NCBI RefSeq assembly: GCF_030525615.1
Contig: NZ_JAUNEJ010000001.1
Location: 620,001-684,000, forward strand
DNA from: Cutibacterium sp.
Lineage (GTDB): Bacteria > Actinomycetota > Actinomycetes > Propionibacteriales > Propionibacteriaceae
Direction: 5' to 3'
Length of the DNA stretch: 64,000 bases
Below are positions 29,860-40,122 of this stretch, piece by piece. The position numbers and the translations under genes are program-made. The number at the start of each line of letters is the position of its first letter. Within the stretch, counting starts at the first letter, position 1. The notes beneath the pieces were generated by a model that worked only from the letters and a program-made list of their open reading frames with translations, did no database searches and had not been told where the DNA came from.

Positions 29860-29951
29860 GGTGTGTCCTTCCGAATTATGCCCCTGGTGGGGGCGTTGTC
29901 TTCGTCGCCGGTTGTTGTGACGACGAGGTCTGGGGGTGGTTTTTTGTACTG
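29860..29951 (-). other. 92-base atpB-atpE intercistronic spacer with secondary-structure potential
   Basis: Unusually long for this tightly packed operon. Contains GCCCC-TGGTG-GGGGC and a CGTCG/CGACG inverted repeat plus a run of six A on the minus strand near 29940. It could raise or insulate translation of atpE, whose product is needed in many copies per enzyme (inference). Confidence 0.35.
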
Positions 29952-30728
29952 TCAGTGTCCGTCCGAGATCGAAGAAGCCACGTACTGTGCTGACAGCACG
30001 GTGAATACGTAGGCCTGTAGGAAGCCCACGAACAGCTCCAACGCGAATAGCGCGAAACTGAGAATCAGGGAAACGCCGCCGGCGACGTTGAACAACGGGT
30101 TGGATTCATAGGTGAGGAGGAATCCGCCGCCCACGACGAAAATCATGATAATGAGGTGGCCGGCGAACATATTGGCGAATAGTCGCAACGACAGAGTCAG
30201 TGGACGGGTAATGAAGTTCGACAGGAACTCCAACGGGATGATGAGCCACCACAAGTACCACGGAACACCGGGAGGCAGCATCGAATCCTTGAGATAACGA
30301 ATTCCCTTGGTTTTGAAACCCGCAATGACGTAGACAAACCATGAGACGATGGCGAGGCCATACACATACCCGATGTGGGAGAAGGTCGGGAACATGAAGA
30401 CGAAGAGTTCACCGAACCAGTTGTTGATGAGAATAAAGCTGAACAGCGCGACTAAGTACGGCAGCCACGGCTCGAATCCATGCCCAATAGTATCCCGCGC
30501 CAGCGTGTTACGAATGAAGTTGTAACAGTACTCCGCAAAGACCTGGCGTTTACCGGGAACAACTTTGAGACCTCTGCTCATCCATACCCAAAAGGCGATA
30601 ACGACGAAAAAGGCGATGATGACCTGCCAGAACGGCTTGTCCATCCAAGCCACCCCGAAGGTCCCGTCGAACTCGAAGTCCTCAAGTCCTGGAGTCTGGA
30701 ACTCCAGGGGAGACATGATCTCGTTCAC
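29952..30728 (-). CDS. atpB: F1Fo ATP synthase a subunit
   Basis: 258 residues, five or six membrane helices, with the essential Arg in LTLSLRLFANMFAGH near residue 186 and the NNWFGEL segment. GTG 30728 overlaps the upstream gene stop and has GGGAGGG 4 bases upstream; ATG 30716 is a second option. Confidence 0.94.
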   Translation of the reverse strand: MNEIMSPLEFQTPGLEDFEFDGTFGVAWMDKPFWQVIIAFFVVIAFWVWMSRGLKVVPGKRQVFAEYCYNFIRNTLARDTIGHGFEPWLPYLVALFSFILINNWFGELFVFMFPTFSHIGYVYGLAIVSWFVYVIAGFKTKGIRYLKDSMLPPGVPWYLWWLIIPLEFLSNFITRPLTLSLRLFANMFAGHLIIMIFVVGGGFLLTYESNPLFNVAGGVSLILSFALFALELFVGFLQAYVFTVLSAQYVASSISDGH

Positions 30729-31018
30729 TGACCCTCCCGGTCGTTGTTCTGCTCAGGCACGGATCCGTACCGTTTGACAATGAGGTAGACACTCGCCGCT
30801 AGACCAACAATCATGCCAACGGCGAAAATCCACATCTGATGGAAGTGACTAGACAAGAGCCACCCAATGCCGCCGTAAAAGAGCATCCCGGCCAAGACAT
30901 AGCTCAAGACACCCCAAGCGTCATTGTTGGAAGACAGCCTGGAGCGACCTGTTCGCCTCGCTGGATTCATGCTCATATCCAGAGTGACTCTAGCAGTCGT
31001 AGGGCTGGTAGTGCTCAT
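30725..31018 (-). CDS. small two-pass membrane protein, AtpZ/AtpI-like
   Basis: 97 residues with two membrane segments (about 35-52 and 57-77) and polar termini. Position directly before atpB, short length and GMLFYGGIGWLL resemble the AtpZ/AtpI proteins encoded at the head of many atp operons; these aid c-ring assembly or ion supply. Overlaps both neighbours by 4 bases. Confidence 0.65.
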   Translation of the reverse strand: MSTTSPTTARVTLDMSMNPARRTGRSRLSSNNDAWGVLSYVLAGMLFYGGIGWLLSSHFHQMWIFAVGMIVGLAASVYLIVKRYGSVPEQNNDREGQ

Positions 31019-31506
31019 CGTCGACCTCCATCCGCCCCAGAAGTTTCGGCATGAGAGTAATTCTGCCCCTGAGGATCTTCATAAATACGTTGGGGACGTC
31101 GTCCAGCGACAACGATTCCGACGGTCCACGCGAGCGCGACGGCTGTGGCCGATGTTGCACACGGTATTGGTAGGAGACCGGTGCGGTAGGGCACCAAGAT
31201 GGCGGCCAGCCCGCCGAGAACGGCGATCTGGACAATAAAGAATCCTACTGTCAGCGACACTGACCGAGTGCGATCCAGGAGGTGAACTTCGCGTCCGCAC
31301 GCCAAGAAAGCGACCCCGATTGCCGTGCCAAACAGCCCGCTGAGAGCAGAAGCGGAATGAGGCGTGACGACAACCGTCGTCACAGCCGTCGTGGAAAGCC
31401 CACCCACAGCGGCCCAGACGAGACCGGCCCTGTAAATCGGTGCCAGTATTTTCGAGATCGAAGGTATAGGACTATTCGTGGCGTGAGCTCTGGCGAGATG
31501 CGTCAT
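31015..31506 (-). CDS. four-pass membrane protein at head of atp operon, AtpI-like
   Basis: 163 residues with four membrane segments (about 26-46, 53-72, 81-104 and 112-132). It resembles the ATP synthase protein I group in topology and location rather than by a clear motif. First gene of the atp transcription unit, linked to the next by an ATGA overlap. Confidence 0.6.
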   Translation of the reverse strand: MTHLARAHATNSPIPSISKILAPIYRAGLVWAAVGGLSTTAVTTVVVTPHSASALSGLFGTAIGVAFLACGREVHLLDRTRSVSLTVGFFIVQIAVLGGLAAILVPYRTGLLPIPCATSATAVALAWTVGIVVAGRRPQRIYEDPQGQNYSHAETSGADGGRR

Positions 31507-31662
31507 CTCGTCATCCCTCCCCGCAACGCTGTCTAGTGGATTCAGCGATCATCATTCAGGCTATCTCAACTCGGCAACGCTACGCTGTGGGTCGAGTAAC
31601 TGACCTGCCCAAGTATGTCTTGGTGAGGAATGTAACACATCATGTGCCGCAGAGTCGAAATC

Positions 31663-32766
31663 TCAAGCCTTGACGACCGGATGGCGGGAATTAGCCATAG
31701 TCAGGAGCACGCACATGATGAGTCCAACGATGACGATGGTAACGGCCCACCACGTCCTCGCTAAACCAATGAAGACCGTACCGAAGGTCAGCACAGTGGT
31801 CCAGAGATACATCAGCAACACAGCTCGGACGTGGGAGTGCCCGTGCTGCAGCAGACGATGGTGAAGGTGTTGCTTGTCGGCAACGAAGAACCACGTTCCC
31901 CGCCAGGTCCGTCTGACATAACCCATCACCAGATCGAGAAGGGGAATCGCGAGCACCATGAGTGGGACGACGATTGGAAGGTAGGCGGGAACGAGTCCGC
32001 CGCCCTGAGCGGTTAACGCCGTGGAATCGATCTGCCCGGTAAGGGAAATCGTGGACGTGGCGAGTAGGAAACCCAGTAGCAATGACCCTGAATCCCCCAT
32101 GAACATCTTCGCTGGGTGCCAGTTGTGAGGCAAGAATCCCATACATGCTCCAGCCGTAGTAGCTGTGATGAGGCTCGTCGTCGTCGCCACCACGAAGTCC
32201 TGCTCGTGGGCCAATAAATAGGTGTAGAAGAAAAAGGCGAGCGACCCGATGGCCACGACGCCAGAGGCCAAGCCGTCCAGACCGTCGATAAAGTTCACCG
32301 CATTGGCGCACAACACGATGAAGAACACCGTCACGAGGATCGAGGTTGGGGTCCCCAACGCGATGATCGAATTGGGAAGTGGGATCCAGAACATCCGGAC
32401 ACCACCCGTCACGACGATTCCGGCTGCCAGCACCTGCCCTGCTGCTTTAGCCAGAGCGGGTAGATCGAGAAGGTCGTCTAAAACACCGACAATGCAGATG
32501 ACGGCTCCCGCCATGCAGATGGTCAAGGCGTCGTCAGCCACCAGAAGGTGACGCCCCAGGAAGGGCATATTTCGCGCCAACAGGCAGGACAGCGCCACTC
32601 CCCCAAGCATCGCCACCCCACCGAAATAGGGAACCGGTTTGGTATGGACGTCGCGTGAACGTACCTTGGCAACGGCTCCCCACCTCAAGGCAACCTGCCG
32701 ACACAGACCCGACAACAAATATGTCGTCAGGCCTGATGTCAGCATTACCAGGATGTACTCGCGCAT
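31663..32766 (-). CDS. undecaprenyl-phosphate N-acetylhexosaminyl-1-phosphate transferase, WecA/TagO-like
   Basis: 367 residues, about eleven membrane helices. PNPT family: acidic pair in VGVLDDLLDLP near 95, the NAVNFIDGLDGLASG motif near 155 and the FMGDSGSLLLGF motif near 222 are the cytosolic active-site loops. It starts a lipid-linked glycan by moving a sugar phosphate from UDP-GlcNAc (or similar) to undecaprenyl phosphate. Located between tsaC and the atp operon, as in other actinobacteria. Confidence 0.9.
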   Translation of the reverse strand: MREYILVMLTSGLTTYLLSGLCRQVALRWGAVAKVRSRDVHTKPVPYFGGVAMLGGVALSCLLARNMPFLGRHLLVADDALTICMAGAVICIVGVLDDLLDLPALAKAAGQVLAAGIVVTGGVRMFWIPLPNSIIALGTPTSILVTVFFIVLCANAVNFIDGLDGLASGVVAIGSLAFFFYTYLLAHEQDFVVATTTSLITATTAGACMGFLPHNWHPAKMFMGDSGSLLLGFLLATSTISLTGQIDSTALTAQGGGLVPAYLPIVVPLMVLAIPLLDLVMGYVRRTWRGTWFFVADKQHLHHRLLQHGHSHVRAVLLMYLWTTVLTFGTVFIGLARTWWAVTIVIVGLIMCVLLTMANSRHPVVKA

Positions 32767-32775
32767 ATCCGCGTG

Positions 32776-33609
32776 TTAGTTCTCGTCATTCGAAGTGGGT
32801 TCAGAAGAAGCCTCTTCGTCGGTGTGGTCCTTGAGGTCTTCCATTCCGGCGACATCAGGAGCCACGTCGTGGATCGCTTCCAGAGACAGGGCTCCCTGCC
32901 GAACGATCTTGCCTTCGGAGGTCGACACGAAGTCGATGATGGTGGAAGACTCCCCAACACGACTCGGGCCAGCGTCCAGATACACAGCTACCGACACACC
33001 GAGCTGATCGGCGGCCTCCTGGGCTGTGAGAGCAGCAGGATGCCCGGACTTGTTTGCACTAGAGACGGCCATCGGTCCCGTCATACGCAACAGCTCGCGG
33101 GCTTGTTCCTGGTCGGGCACCCGCACCGCCAAGGTGCCGTTCGTCTCTCCCAAGTCCATGCCAAGAGAGTCCTGAGCACGCAAAATCAGTGTCAATCCGC
33201 CGGGCCAGTACTTCTCTGCGAGAGCCTCCGCTGCGGCCGGAATGCGCTGGCACAACGCCGGCAAAGCGACCGAATCACTTACCAGGACTGGCGGCGGCAT
33301 GTCACGACCCCGTTCTTTGGCGTTGAGGAGGCGCTGAACCGCCAAGGCATTGAGAGCGTCGGCACCAATGCCGTAAACGGTGTCGGTTGGCAAGACAATG
33401 CACTCGCCGTCCCTCACAGCGTCGGCTGCCTGCTCCAAGGCCTCTTCCCACGTCTCCGGGTCCGTGACATCGAGAATAAGCGGAGTGGTCCCAGTATCCT
33501 CAGCCTCGTCTGCACCCTCGACAAGCTCGGACTGACTGTCGGTCGACTCCACGCCGGGGAATGCCGTCAGATCATCATCTTCGACCACAGTCGGGTCAGT
33601 CTCATCCAT
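32776..33609 (-). CDS. tsaC: L-threonylcarbamoyladenylate synthase (Sua5/YciO/YrdC)
   Basis: Makes the intermediate for t6A at position 37 of ANN-decoding tRNAs. 277 residues from ATG 33609 (AAGGA 8 bases upstream; overlaps the prmC stop). The YrdC core spans about 68-255 (PTDTVYGIGADALN, PPVLVSDSVALP, SSANKSGHPAA). A strongly acidic 65-residue N-terminal extension and an acidic tail flank it; neither is part of the enzyme core. Confidence 0.9.
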   Translation of the reverse strand: MDETDPTVVEDDDLTAFPGVESTDSQSELVEGADEAEDTGTTPLILDVTDPETWEEALEQAADAVRDGECIVLPTDTVYGIGADALNALAVQRLLNAKERGRDMPPPVLVSDSVALPALCQRIPAAAEALAEKYWPGGLTLILRAQDSLGMDLGETNGTLAVRVPDQEQARELLRMTGPMAVSSANKSGHPAALTAQEAADQLGVSVAVYLDAGPSRVGESSTIIDFVSTSEGKIVRQGALSLEAIHDVAPDVAGMEDLKDHTDEEASSEPTSNDEN

Positions 33610-34477
33610 AACATCTATCCTTGCACCGTCGGCGAGCCGTGACGAACCTCGGTCTGCCTGAGAGGTCGTCATGGTCGGCTATCTCATCCCACTGCTCCGT
33701 CATCGCCATAGCCTCGGTCAGCGCCGTGCAGTGAGTGTCATCGTGCTCCATCACGAATAACCCGCCCGGCACGAGGAGTTTTGCCGCCCGGTCGATAAGA
33801 CGACGTGGAAGATCTAACCCGTCGTCACCGGAAAACAGCGCGACCCCGGGTTCGTGATTCGTGACATCAGCAGGTATGGCGGAGGCGTCGACTCGACGCA
33901 GGTACGGCGGATTGGTGACGACCACATCGAAACGGCGTCCATCACGCGGAACTTCCAAGGCGTCCCCGGCAAAAAGCTCCACCCGAGAATTGGCAAGGTT
34001 CCGCCGCGTCCATATCAAGGCCGCCTCGTCGAGTTCGACAGCGCTGACTCGAGCTCCTGGCACCTCGCTGGCAACCGAGAGGGCAATAGCCCCGGTCCCC
34101 GCACAAAGATCAATAACGCGCGGGCTGGCCCCAGTCGTGACAAGACGACGCGCCTCATCAACGGCATACTCAGTCACCAATTCGGTTTCCAACCGGGGGA
34201 TGAAAACCCCCGGGCCGACCTCCAGACGTAAGCCACGGAACCAGGCATGACCGACGATGTATTGGATCGGTTCGCCGGATCGACGCCGATCCACCATCTT
34301 GGTAAACCGGGCCTCGTCAGCGGGGCTCACGCTGGAGACAAGGATAAGTTTTGCGGGTTGCACGTCAAGGGCCTCGCACAGCAGCATTCGTGCATCAGCA
34401 GCTGGGGTCGGGATACCTCCAGTGGTGAGGCGCCGCGTTGCCCGCGCCAAAAGAAGCGAGGGGCTGGAATCTGTCAC
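33602..34477 (-). CDS. prmC: release factor N5-glutamine methyltransferase
   Basis: 291 residues. Methylates the Gln of the GGQ motif in release factors. N-terminal helical domain, then a class I fold with [11 protein letters not shown] near 122 and the diagnostic NPPYLR near 192. GTG 34477 overlaps the prfA stop (GTGA), so it is coupled to the gene for its substrate. Confidence 0.94.
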   Translation of the reverse strand: MTDSSPSLLLARATRRLTTGGIPTPAADARMLLCEALDVQPAKLILVSSVSPADEARFTKMVDRRRSGEPIQYIVGHAWFRGLRLEVGPGVFIPRLETELVTEYAVDEARRLVTTGASPRVIDLCAGTGAIALSVASEVPGARVSAVELDEAALIWTRRNLANSRVELFAGDALEVPRDGRRFDVVVTNPPYLRRVDASAIPADVTNHEPGVALFSGDDGLDLPRRLIDRAAKLLVPGGLFVMEHDDTHCTALTEAMAMTEQWDEIADHDDLSGRPRFVTARRRCKDRCYG

Positions 34478-35562
34478 GAGGATTCCTGACTGTCATTCGG
34501 GCCGGCCATTCGCCGTTTCACCTCGTCAGCATGGAGGGCGTCGAGGACTTCACCAAGGTCACCGGACAGGATTTGGTCAAGTTTGCGGGACTTGTACCCA
34601 ATGCGGTGGTCCGTAAGCCGGTTCTCGGGAAAGTTATACGTGCGTACTCGCGCCGAACGGTCGACAGTGCGGACCTGGTCTCGACGCATACGATCGTTCT
34701 CGTCAGCGACTTGTTGAGCAGCCAAGGCGGCGACTTTAGCGCGCAGCATCCGCATGGCCTCAGTCTTATTCTGCAGCTGACTGCGTTCGTTCTGGCAGCT
34801 CGCGACGATACCGGTTGGAAGATGGGTGAGCCGAACTGCAGAATCAGTGGTGTTGACCCCTTGACCGCCTGGACCTGACGAACGGTAAACGTCGACGCGC
34901 ACGTCAGCAGGATCAATGTCGACCTCGGTCTCGTCGACATCAGGCATGACGAGGACGCCGACCGCCGAGGTGTGAATGCGTCCAGCAGATTCCGTCACTG
35001 GCACTCGCTGCACGCGATGAACACCTCCCTCGTGCTTGAGGTAACCGTAGGCTGGCCGAGAAGGCACACCCTCAACAGCAATGACGACAGAGCGATACCC
35101 GCCAAGATCAGTCAACTCGCTGGTGAGCTCCCTGACTTTCCATCCGACTCTCTCGGCGTACCGCGTGTACATCCGCAGCAGATCCGCAGCAAAGAGGGCA
35201 GATTCTTCGCCACCCTCGCCGGAATGGATCTCGACCAGGGCGTCCTCGTGGTCGAGCGGGTCCGAGGGAGCGAGCAACTCTGTCAGCTCGGCGCTCGCAG
35301 CGTCGAGGTGGTGACGCAGGTTGTCGGCCTCCTGCCCGAAATCAGGATCTTCGTCAGCGAGATCCTCAGCGACTTGGAGATCTGCGGTCAGGTGGTCAAT
35401 ACTATCGGCAACCGACACGACATGGCGCAATCTCGAGTGGCGTTTGCCAAGCCGTCCCATTGCGGCAGGATCGGCGAGCACCTTCGGGTCTGCGAGTTGA
35501 GTTTCGATGTCCCGCAGACGACGACGAACCTCGTCAACCGCTTGCTGCGTGGATTCGCTCAT
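34474..35562 (-). CDS. prfA: peptide chain release factor 1
   Basis: 362 residues. Recognises UAA/UAG; codon-recognition PVT (in [10 protein letters not shown]) and catalytic GGQ (in [13 protein letters not shown], near residue 230). ATG 35562 chosen; AGGAGG sits only 3 bases upstream, a short spacing, and an in-frame TTG exists at 35577. Followed by prmC and tsaC. Confidence 0.94.
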   Translation of the reverse strand: MSESTQQAVDEVRRRLRDIETQLADPKVLADPAAMGRLGKRHSRLRHVVSVADSIDHLTADLQVAEDLADEDPDFGQEADNLRHHLDAASAELTELLAPSDPLDHEDALVEIHSGEGGEESALFAADLLRMYTRYAERVGWKVRELTSELTDLGGYRSVVIAVEGVPSRPAYGYLKHEGGVHRVQRVPVTESAGRIHTSAVGVLVMPDVDETEVDIDPADVRVDVYRSSGPGGQGVNTTDSAVRLTHLPTGIVASCQNERSQLQNKTEAMRMLRAKVAALAAQQVADENDRMRRDQVRTVDRSARVRTYNFPENRLTDHRIGYKSRKLDQILSGDLGEVLDALHADEVKRRMAGPNDSQESS

Positions 35563-35661
35563 GACCCTCCTGGCCAACGATAGTGGAGCCGCCTCATGGC
35601 CCCTGAAACAACGATGACGCCGAGCGTTAGCCCGGCGCCATAGCGATACATCATTGCGACG

Positions 35662-35871
35662 TCAGTTCTTCTTGCCGTAGCGGCGCTCGAATCGGGCGAC
35701 GCGACCGCCGGTGTCAAGAATCTTCTGCTTACCGGTGTAGAACGGGTGGCACTTCGAGCACACGTCGGCGTTGAGGGTGCCAGACGGTGCGGTGCTGCGG
35801 GTGGTAAAAGTGTTTCCGCAGGTGCACACCACGGTCGTCTCGTGGTAGTCGGGATGAATTCCCTGCTTCAT
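35662..35871 (-). CDS. rpmE: 50S ribosomal protein bL31, zinc-binding form
   Basis: 69 residues with CTCG near 16-19 and CSKC near 38-41, the four-Cys zinc-binding set of type A bL31. Under zinc shortage such forms are often replaced by a Cys-free paralogue. Between rho and prfA, the conserved actinobacterial order. Confidence 0.95.
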   Translation of the reverse strand: MKQGIHPDYHETTVVCTCGNTFTTRSTAPSGTLNADVCSKCHPFYTGKQKILDTGGRVARFERRYGKKN

Positions 35872-35985
35872 GTGCGATCTCCTTGTCTAACGTGCCCCGG
35901 GTCGCCTGACTCATCCATCCGGACGTGAACCGGAGCCGGCGATTGACGATACACCGATTAACTCGCCTTGGTCTACTTGATGCCG

Positions 35986-37860
35986 TCACTCCTGGTTGGG
36001 AGTGGTCTTGGAGATTGCATACAGAAACTCGACGTTGGTCTGAGTCTTGCGCAGCCTCGACAGCATCATCTCAAGGGCCTGAGACCCCTCCAACCCAGAC
36101 AGGACGCGGCGCAGCTTCCACATGATCGCTGTCTCTTCGCGCGAAAGAATAAGCTCTTCGCGACGAGTCCCGGAAGCGTCGACGTCGATAGCCGGGAACA
36201 ACCGCTTGTTGGCGAACTCACGGCGCAGGCGAAGCTCCATGTTTCCGGTCCCCTTGAACTCTTCAAAGATCACCTCATCCATCTTCGAACCGGTCTCAAC
36301 GAGGGCTGTTGCCAGGATCGTCAAGGATCCACCATGTTCGATGTTTCGAGCTGCGCCGAAGAACTTCTTAGGTGGGTACAGAGCGGCTGAGTCGACACCA
36401 CCGGAGAGGATACGTCCAGAGGCGGGAGCAGCCAGGTTGTAGGCACGCCCTAGGCGGGTAATGCCGTCAAGCAAAATAACGACGTCGTGACCGAGCTCCA
36501 CCAGACGCTTGGCTCGCTCAATGGCCAACTCGGACAGCTGCGTGTGGTCGTCGGCAGGACGATCGAAGGTCGAGGCAATAACTTCCCCGCTGACGGTGCG
36601 CTGGAAGTCGGTGACTTCTTCGGGGCGCTCATCGACCAAGACAACCATGAGGTGAACCTCAGGATTGTTCTTGGTGATGGAGTTCGCGATCGACTGCATA
36701 ATCATCGTCTTGCCAGCCTTAGGAGGCGAGACGATGAGACCACGCTGGCCCTTACCAATCGGGCTGACCAGGTCGATGATCCGCCCCGTCATGTTCTTGG
36801 GGTCATCCTCGAGGCGTAGGCGCTCCTGCGGGTACAACGGGGTGAGCTTGGAAAACTCAGGACGCTGCCTCATCTGCTCGGGATCAGCACCATTGACCTG
36901 CTCAATTTTGACCAGAGGTGCGAACTTTTCGCGCCTCTCCCCCTCGCGGTGAGCACGCATCTGACCGACGATAACGTCCCCCTTGCGCAGAGCGTGGCGA
37001 CGCACCATTGCCATCGAAACATAAGCGTCATTGGATCCAGGCAGATACCCCGAGGTGCGCACAAAGGCGTATTGATCGCGTATGTCGAGAATGCCGGAAC
37101 ACGGCACGAGGACGTCATCCTCGCGGAGATTCGGCTCGGAATCCGAGTACCGCTCATTGAAACGCTTGTGACGATTCTGGCGATCGCGCTGACGACGGCG
37201 ACGTGAGCGCCGCCCACCATTTCCGTAATCTGACGAGCGCCCGTAATCGTCGTTGGGGTTCGAGTCGTAGTCGTTATTGTTGCGCTCTCCGCGAGTCCCG
37301 CGATCCAATTGGGAACGCTCACTATTCTTCCCGCGAGACAGCGCCTCCAACCGAGCGCCAACTTCGTCATTAACGGTGTTGTCGCCAAAGTGAGCGTTGG
37401 AATTGTCGCGGGAAGTGTTGCGAGCACGACGACGCGGCGACTCCACTCGGCCGCTATTGCCACGGTGCTGATGATCGTTGGTAGCGTCCTCGCTTCGCCG
37501 GTCCTCTGGTTTCTTCGCCTCGGCAGTGCGCTTTTGCGCCTCTGCAGCGTCAAGGAGGTCACCCACTGACGGGGTTTTCTCTGCCTGCGAGGCGTGCGTA
37601 TCGGGTTCGGGCGAGTGGCGACGCCGGGCACGCTGCGGACGGGCGTTGTCTCCAGAGTTGTGAGGCTCTTGTCCCCCCTCATGACGAGAGGTTGACTTCC
37701 CTGTTCCGGGGTATCCCCCATCAGAGATTGCGGCCACAAGGTCAGCCTTGCGCATACTGCGAGCTCCCTTGATACCCATCTGCGCAGCGATGGATCGAAG
37801 CTCAGGCAGCAACTTCGTGGACAGATCTAAGGATCCGCCCGGCTGTGAGGTTTGAGTCAC
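35986..37860 (-). CDS. rho: transcription termination factor Rho
   Basis: 624 residues from GTG 37860 (AAGGGAC 6 bases upstream). Hexameric RNA helicase. N-terminal Rho_N helical domain (about 12-52), then a low-complexity insertion of about 190 residues rich in Arg, Asn, Asp and Gly, the OSB-type RNA-binding domain (about 245-320), and the RecA-like ATPase with Walker A SPPKAGKT near 378 and Walker [14 protein letters not shown]. The insertion is typical in position for actinobacterial Rho, but Asn-rich. Transcribed from a long leader (37861-38110). Confidence 0.94.
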   Translation of the reverse strand: MTQTSQPGGSLDLSTKLLPELRSIAAQMGIKGARSMRKADLVAAISDGGYPGTGKSTSRHEGGQEPHNSGDNARPQRARRRHSPEPDTHASQAEKTPSVGDLLDAAEAQKRTAEAKKPEDRRSEDATNDHQHRGNSGRVESPRRRARNTSRDNSNAHFGDNTVNDEVGARLEALSRGKNSERSQLDRGTRGERNNNDYDSNPNDDYGRSSDYGNGGRRSRRRRQRDRQNRHKRFNERYSDSEPNLREDDVLVPCSGILDIRDQYAFVRTSGYLPGSNDAYVSMAMVRRHALRKGDVIVGQMRAHREGERREKFAPLVKIEQVNGADPEQMRQRPEFSKLTPLYPQERLRLEDDPKNMTGRIIDLVSPIGKGQRGLIVSPPKAGKTMIMQSIANSITKNNPEVHLMVVLVDERPEEVTDFQRTVSGEVIASTFDRPADDHTQLSELAIERAKRLVELGHDVVILLDGITRLGRAYNLAAPASGRILSGGVDSAALYPPKKFFGAARNIEHGGSLTILATALVETGSKMDEVIFEEFKGTGNMELRLRREFANKRLFPAIDVDASGTRREELILSREETAIMWKLRRVLSGLEGSQALEMMLSRLRKTQTNVEFLYAISKTTPNQE

Positions 37861-37910
37861 GTAAGTCCCTTCAAACTGCCCCGGCCGGTGCAACTCCCGG
37901 CGGGCGGGTT

Positions 37911-38036
37911 TCATCGGGCCTGCCGTCGGAATCGACAATGGGTCGGGCGGCTGACACCACGGTGTTCCGGGATGGTCTGCTGAGTGAGACCCTCGGCCGA
38001 GGTGCGGCGTTCGAGGCCCTCGAACGCCGAGGACAT
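37911..38036 (-). CDS. possible leader ORF in the rho 5' untranslated region
   Basis: 41-codon open frame (ATG 38036, TGA ending 37911) starting MSSAFEGLERRTSAEG. It runs through the strong hairpin at 38005-38029 and ends 50 bases before the rho start. The ribosome site (GGGGA) is weak. Could be chance; listed because translated leaders control rho in other bacteria. Confidence 0.25.
   Translation of the reverse strand: MSSAFEGLERRTSAEGLTQQTIPEHRGVSRPTHCRFRRQAR
38005..38029. promoter_or_regulatory. strong hairpin in the rho leader
   Basis: Perfect 11-bp stem CGGCGTTCGAG/CTCGAACGCCG with a 3-base loop, about 150 bases upstream of the rho start. Not followed by a T-tract in the rho direction, so not a simple terminator; possibly part of an autoregulatory leader. 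Confidence 0.6.
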
Positions 38037-38116
38037 GGTCCCCAAGGACGGGCCTATGGCCGTGTCACGGCTCGCTCGTCAGTGGGGAATTGCGCGTTGA
38101 ACGCGCTTACGGAACC

Positions 38117-38122
38117 ACTATA
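38117..38122 (-). promoter_or_regulatory. candidate -10 element (TATAGT) of rho
   Basis: TATAGT on the minus strand, 256 bases upstream of the rho start codon, placing the start of transcription near 38110. No convincing -35 box at standard spacing. Confidence 0.4.
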
Positions 38123-38154
38123 ACGCACATACCGGATCTCGCTCACACAACAGG

Positions 38155-39045
38155 TCAGAGGAAATGAACACCTTCGCCGAGAACGAGATCATGAACCGCG
38201 AAACCCGTAGCGTCAACGTCGTAAACTGCCTCAAACTGATCGCGAGTCCCCAAAGCTAGGACGGTAGGGCCGGCACCGGATATTACGGAGGCGATACCTC
38301 GGGAACGCAGGGTATCCATGAGGGTTGCTGATTCGGGCATGAGGGTGCGCCGATATGGCTGATGGAGCCAGTCGTTGGTAGCGGCCAGCAAGTACTCCGG
38401 CGCTGTCGTCAAGGCCGTCACCAGGAGAGAAGCGGCCAAAACCTGGTGAATGGCGTCAGCACGATCAACCCGTTCGGGGAGAACCTGGCGGGCCAGCGCG
38501 GTAGGGACATGGCGATCGGGAACGAAAACTCGGAAAATGATTGATGGGTTAACCGCCAATCCAATGTGATTGACGGTATCCCCGCTCAACCACGCCAGCT
38601 GGGCTCCTCCAAGGATGGCGGGGGCAGCATTGTCAGGATGTCCCTCGATAGCTGCGGCCATCGTCAGCAGCTCGGTGCGGTCTAGCGCAATTCCTGGACG
38701 TGCCAAACCCCAAGCCAATGCCAATCCGGACACGATCGCCGCAGCCGAGGACCCAAGACCACGGCTCTGCGGTATCGCATTGACAGCGACTAGGTGCAAG
38801 CCAGCGTCGGGGTGAGGGTAACCCAGTTCCACCAGACCTTGTCGCAACGTAGCAACGACGAGGTGAGACTCGTCGTGGGGGACGGTATCGGCACCCTCTC
38901 CCGTCACCTCGATCTCTACGCCCGGGCGGTCAAGGACCTCGACTCCAACTTCATCCCAAAGATCCAGGGCCAGACCCATGCAGTCATATCCAGGGCCAAG
39001 ATTCGCTGAGGTGGCAGGAACACGCACCCGCACGCTGTCAGCCAT
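38155..39045 (-). CDS. thrB: homoserine kinase
   Basis: 296 residues from ATG 39045, chosen for GAGAGG 6 bases upstream; ATG 39048 and TTG 39051 also lie in frame. GHMP kinase: VPATSANLGPGYD (about 9-21) and PQSRGLGSSAAAI near 92. Phosphorylates L-homoserine for threonine synthesis. Last of lysA-hom-thrC-thrB. Confidence 0.93.
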   Translation of the reverse strand: MADSVRVRVPATSANLGPGYDCMGLALDLWDEVGVEVLDRPGVEIEVTGEGADTVPHDESHLVVATLRQGLVELGYPHPDAGLHLVAVNAIPQSRGLGSSAAAIVSGLALAWGLARPGIALDRTELLTMAAAIEGHPDNAAPAILGGAQLAWLSGDTVNHIGLAVNPSIIFRVFVPDRHVPTALARQVLPERVDRADAIHQVLAASLLVTALTTAPEYLLAATNDWLHQPYRRTLMPESATLMDTLRSRGIASVISGAGPTVLALGTRDQFEAVYDVDATGFAVHDLVLGEGVHFL

Positions 39046-39055
39046 CATCAACCTC

Positions 39056-40120
39056 TCAGGACTGGAAATCCAGCAGGGCTGCGACCTTGTCGGTCGATGC
39101 CTCGACGGCTTCAGTGGACAAAGTGGTGCGGCTCAGCGCAGTGTCAATGTCTTTGAGGCCATTGCCCGTGACGGTGATGACGATGCGCTGTCCGGACTCC
39201 AGTCTGCCTTCCGATTTCAGCTTAAGAAGCCCAGCGACACCCGCAGCCGAAGCCGGTTCCACGAAGATACCCTCCTGAGCGGCAAGGAATGCCTGAGCGT
39301 CGAGGATTTGCTCATCGGTAACAGCCTGGATGAGTCCATTCGACTCGTCACGAGCGGCCAGCGCGAGGTGGCCCGACGCCGGCCTACCAATACGAATGGC
39401 CGTGGCCACAGTCTCCGGATTATCGACGTCGTGACCCAGTACCAGCGGGGCAGCTCCGGCGGCCTGGAAACCAAACATCCTCGGGGTATGACGGGCAGGA
39501 CCGTCATCGGCGTATTCGCGGTAGCCCTTCCAGTACGCGGTGATGTTTCCGGCATTGCCGACCGGCAGGGCGTGGATGTCGGGGGCGTCGCCGAGCACAT
39601 CGACAACCTCGAAAGCGGCCGTTTTCTGCCCTTCAATACGGTATGGGTTGACCGAGTTGACCAAGGACACCGGGAAACTCTCAGCCAATTCGCGAGCGAT
39701 ACGAAGACAATCGTCAAAATTACCGAGAACCTGAATAATGCGACCGCCATGGACAACGGCCTGGGCAAGCTTGCCGGCCGCGATCTTTCCTTGAGGAAGC
39801 AGCACCACAGGGGTCATGCCAGCCCGAATCGCGTAGGCCGAGGCGGAAGCCGAGGTGTTGCCGGTGGAGGCGCACACGACAGCTTTCGACCCGTCAGCGA
39901 GGGCCTTCGTCATGGCCACTGTCATTCCCCGGTCTTTGAAGGAACCAGTCGGGTTGGCACCCTCGACTTTAATCCAGACCGATGAACCGAGCTCAGCGCC
40001 CAGACGAGGGGCCGGCACCAATGGCGTAGATCCCTCTCCCAAGGTGACGATCTCGTCGATCCCGTCCAGCGGGAGTCGATCGCGGTACTTTTCAATGACG
40101 CCGAACGGACGCTGGGCCAT
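39056..40120 (-). CDS. thrC: threonine synthase
   Basis: 354 residues, PLP enzyme converting O-phosphohomoserine to threonine. PLP Lys in GSFKDRGMT near 59 and the glycine-rich [10 protein letters not shown] near 186 that binds the cofactor phosphate. Starts 3 bases after hom; GGAGGG is about 9 bases upstream. Confidence 0.95.
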   Translation of the reverse strand: MAQRPFGVIEKYRDRLPLDGIDEIVTLGEGSTPLVPAPRLGAELGSSVWIKVEGANPTGSFKDRGMTVAMTKALADGSKAVVCASTGNTSASASAYAIRAGMTPVVLLPQGKIAAGKLAQAVVHGGRIIQVLGNFDDCLRIARELAESFPVSLVNSVNPYRIEGQKTAAFEVVDVLGDAPDIHALPVGNAGNITAYWKGYREYADDGPARHTPRMFGFQAAGAAPLVLGHDVDNPETVATAIRIGRPASGHLALAARDESNGLIQAVTDEQILDAQAFLAAQEGIFVEPASAAGVAGLLKLKSEGRLESGQRIVITVTGNGLKDIDTALSRTTLSTEAVEASTDKVAALLDFQS

Positions 40121-40122
40121 GA

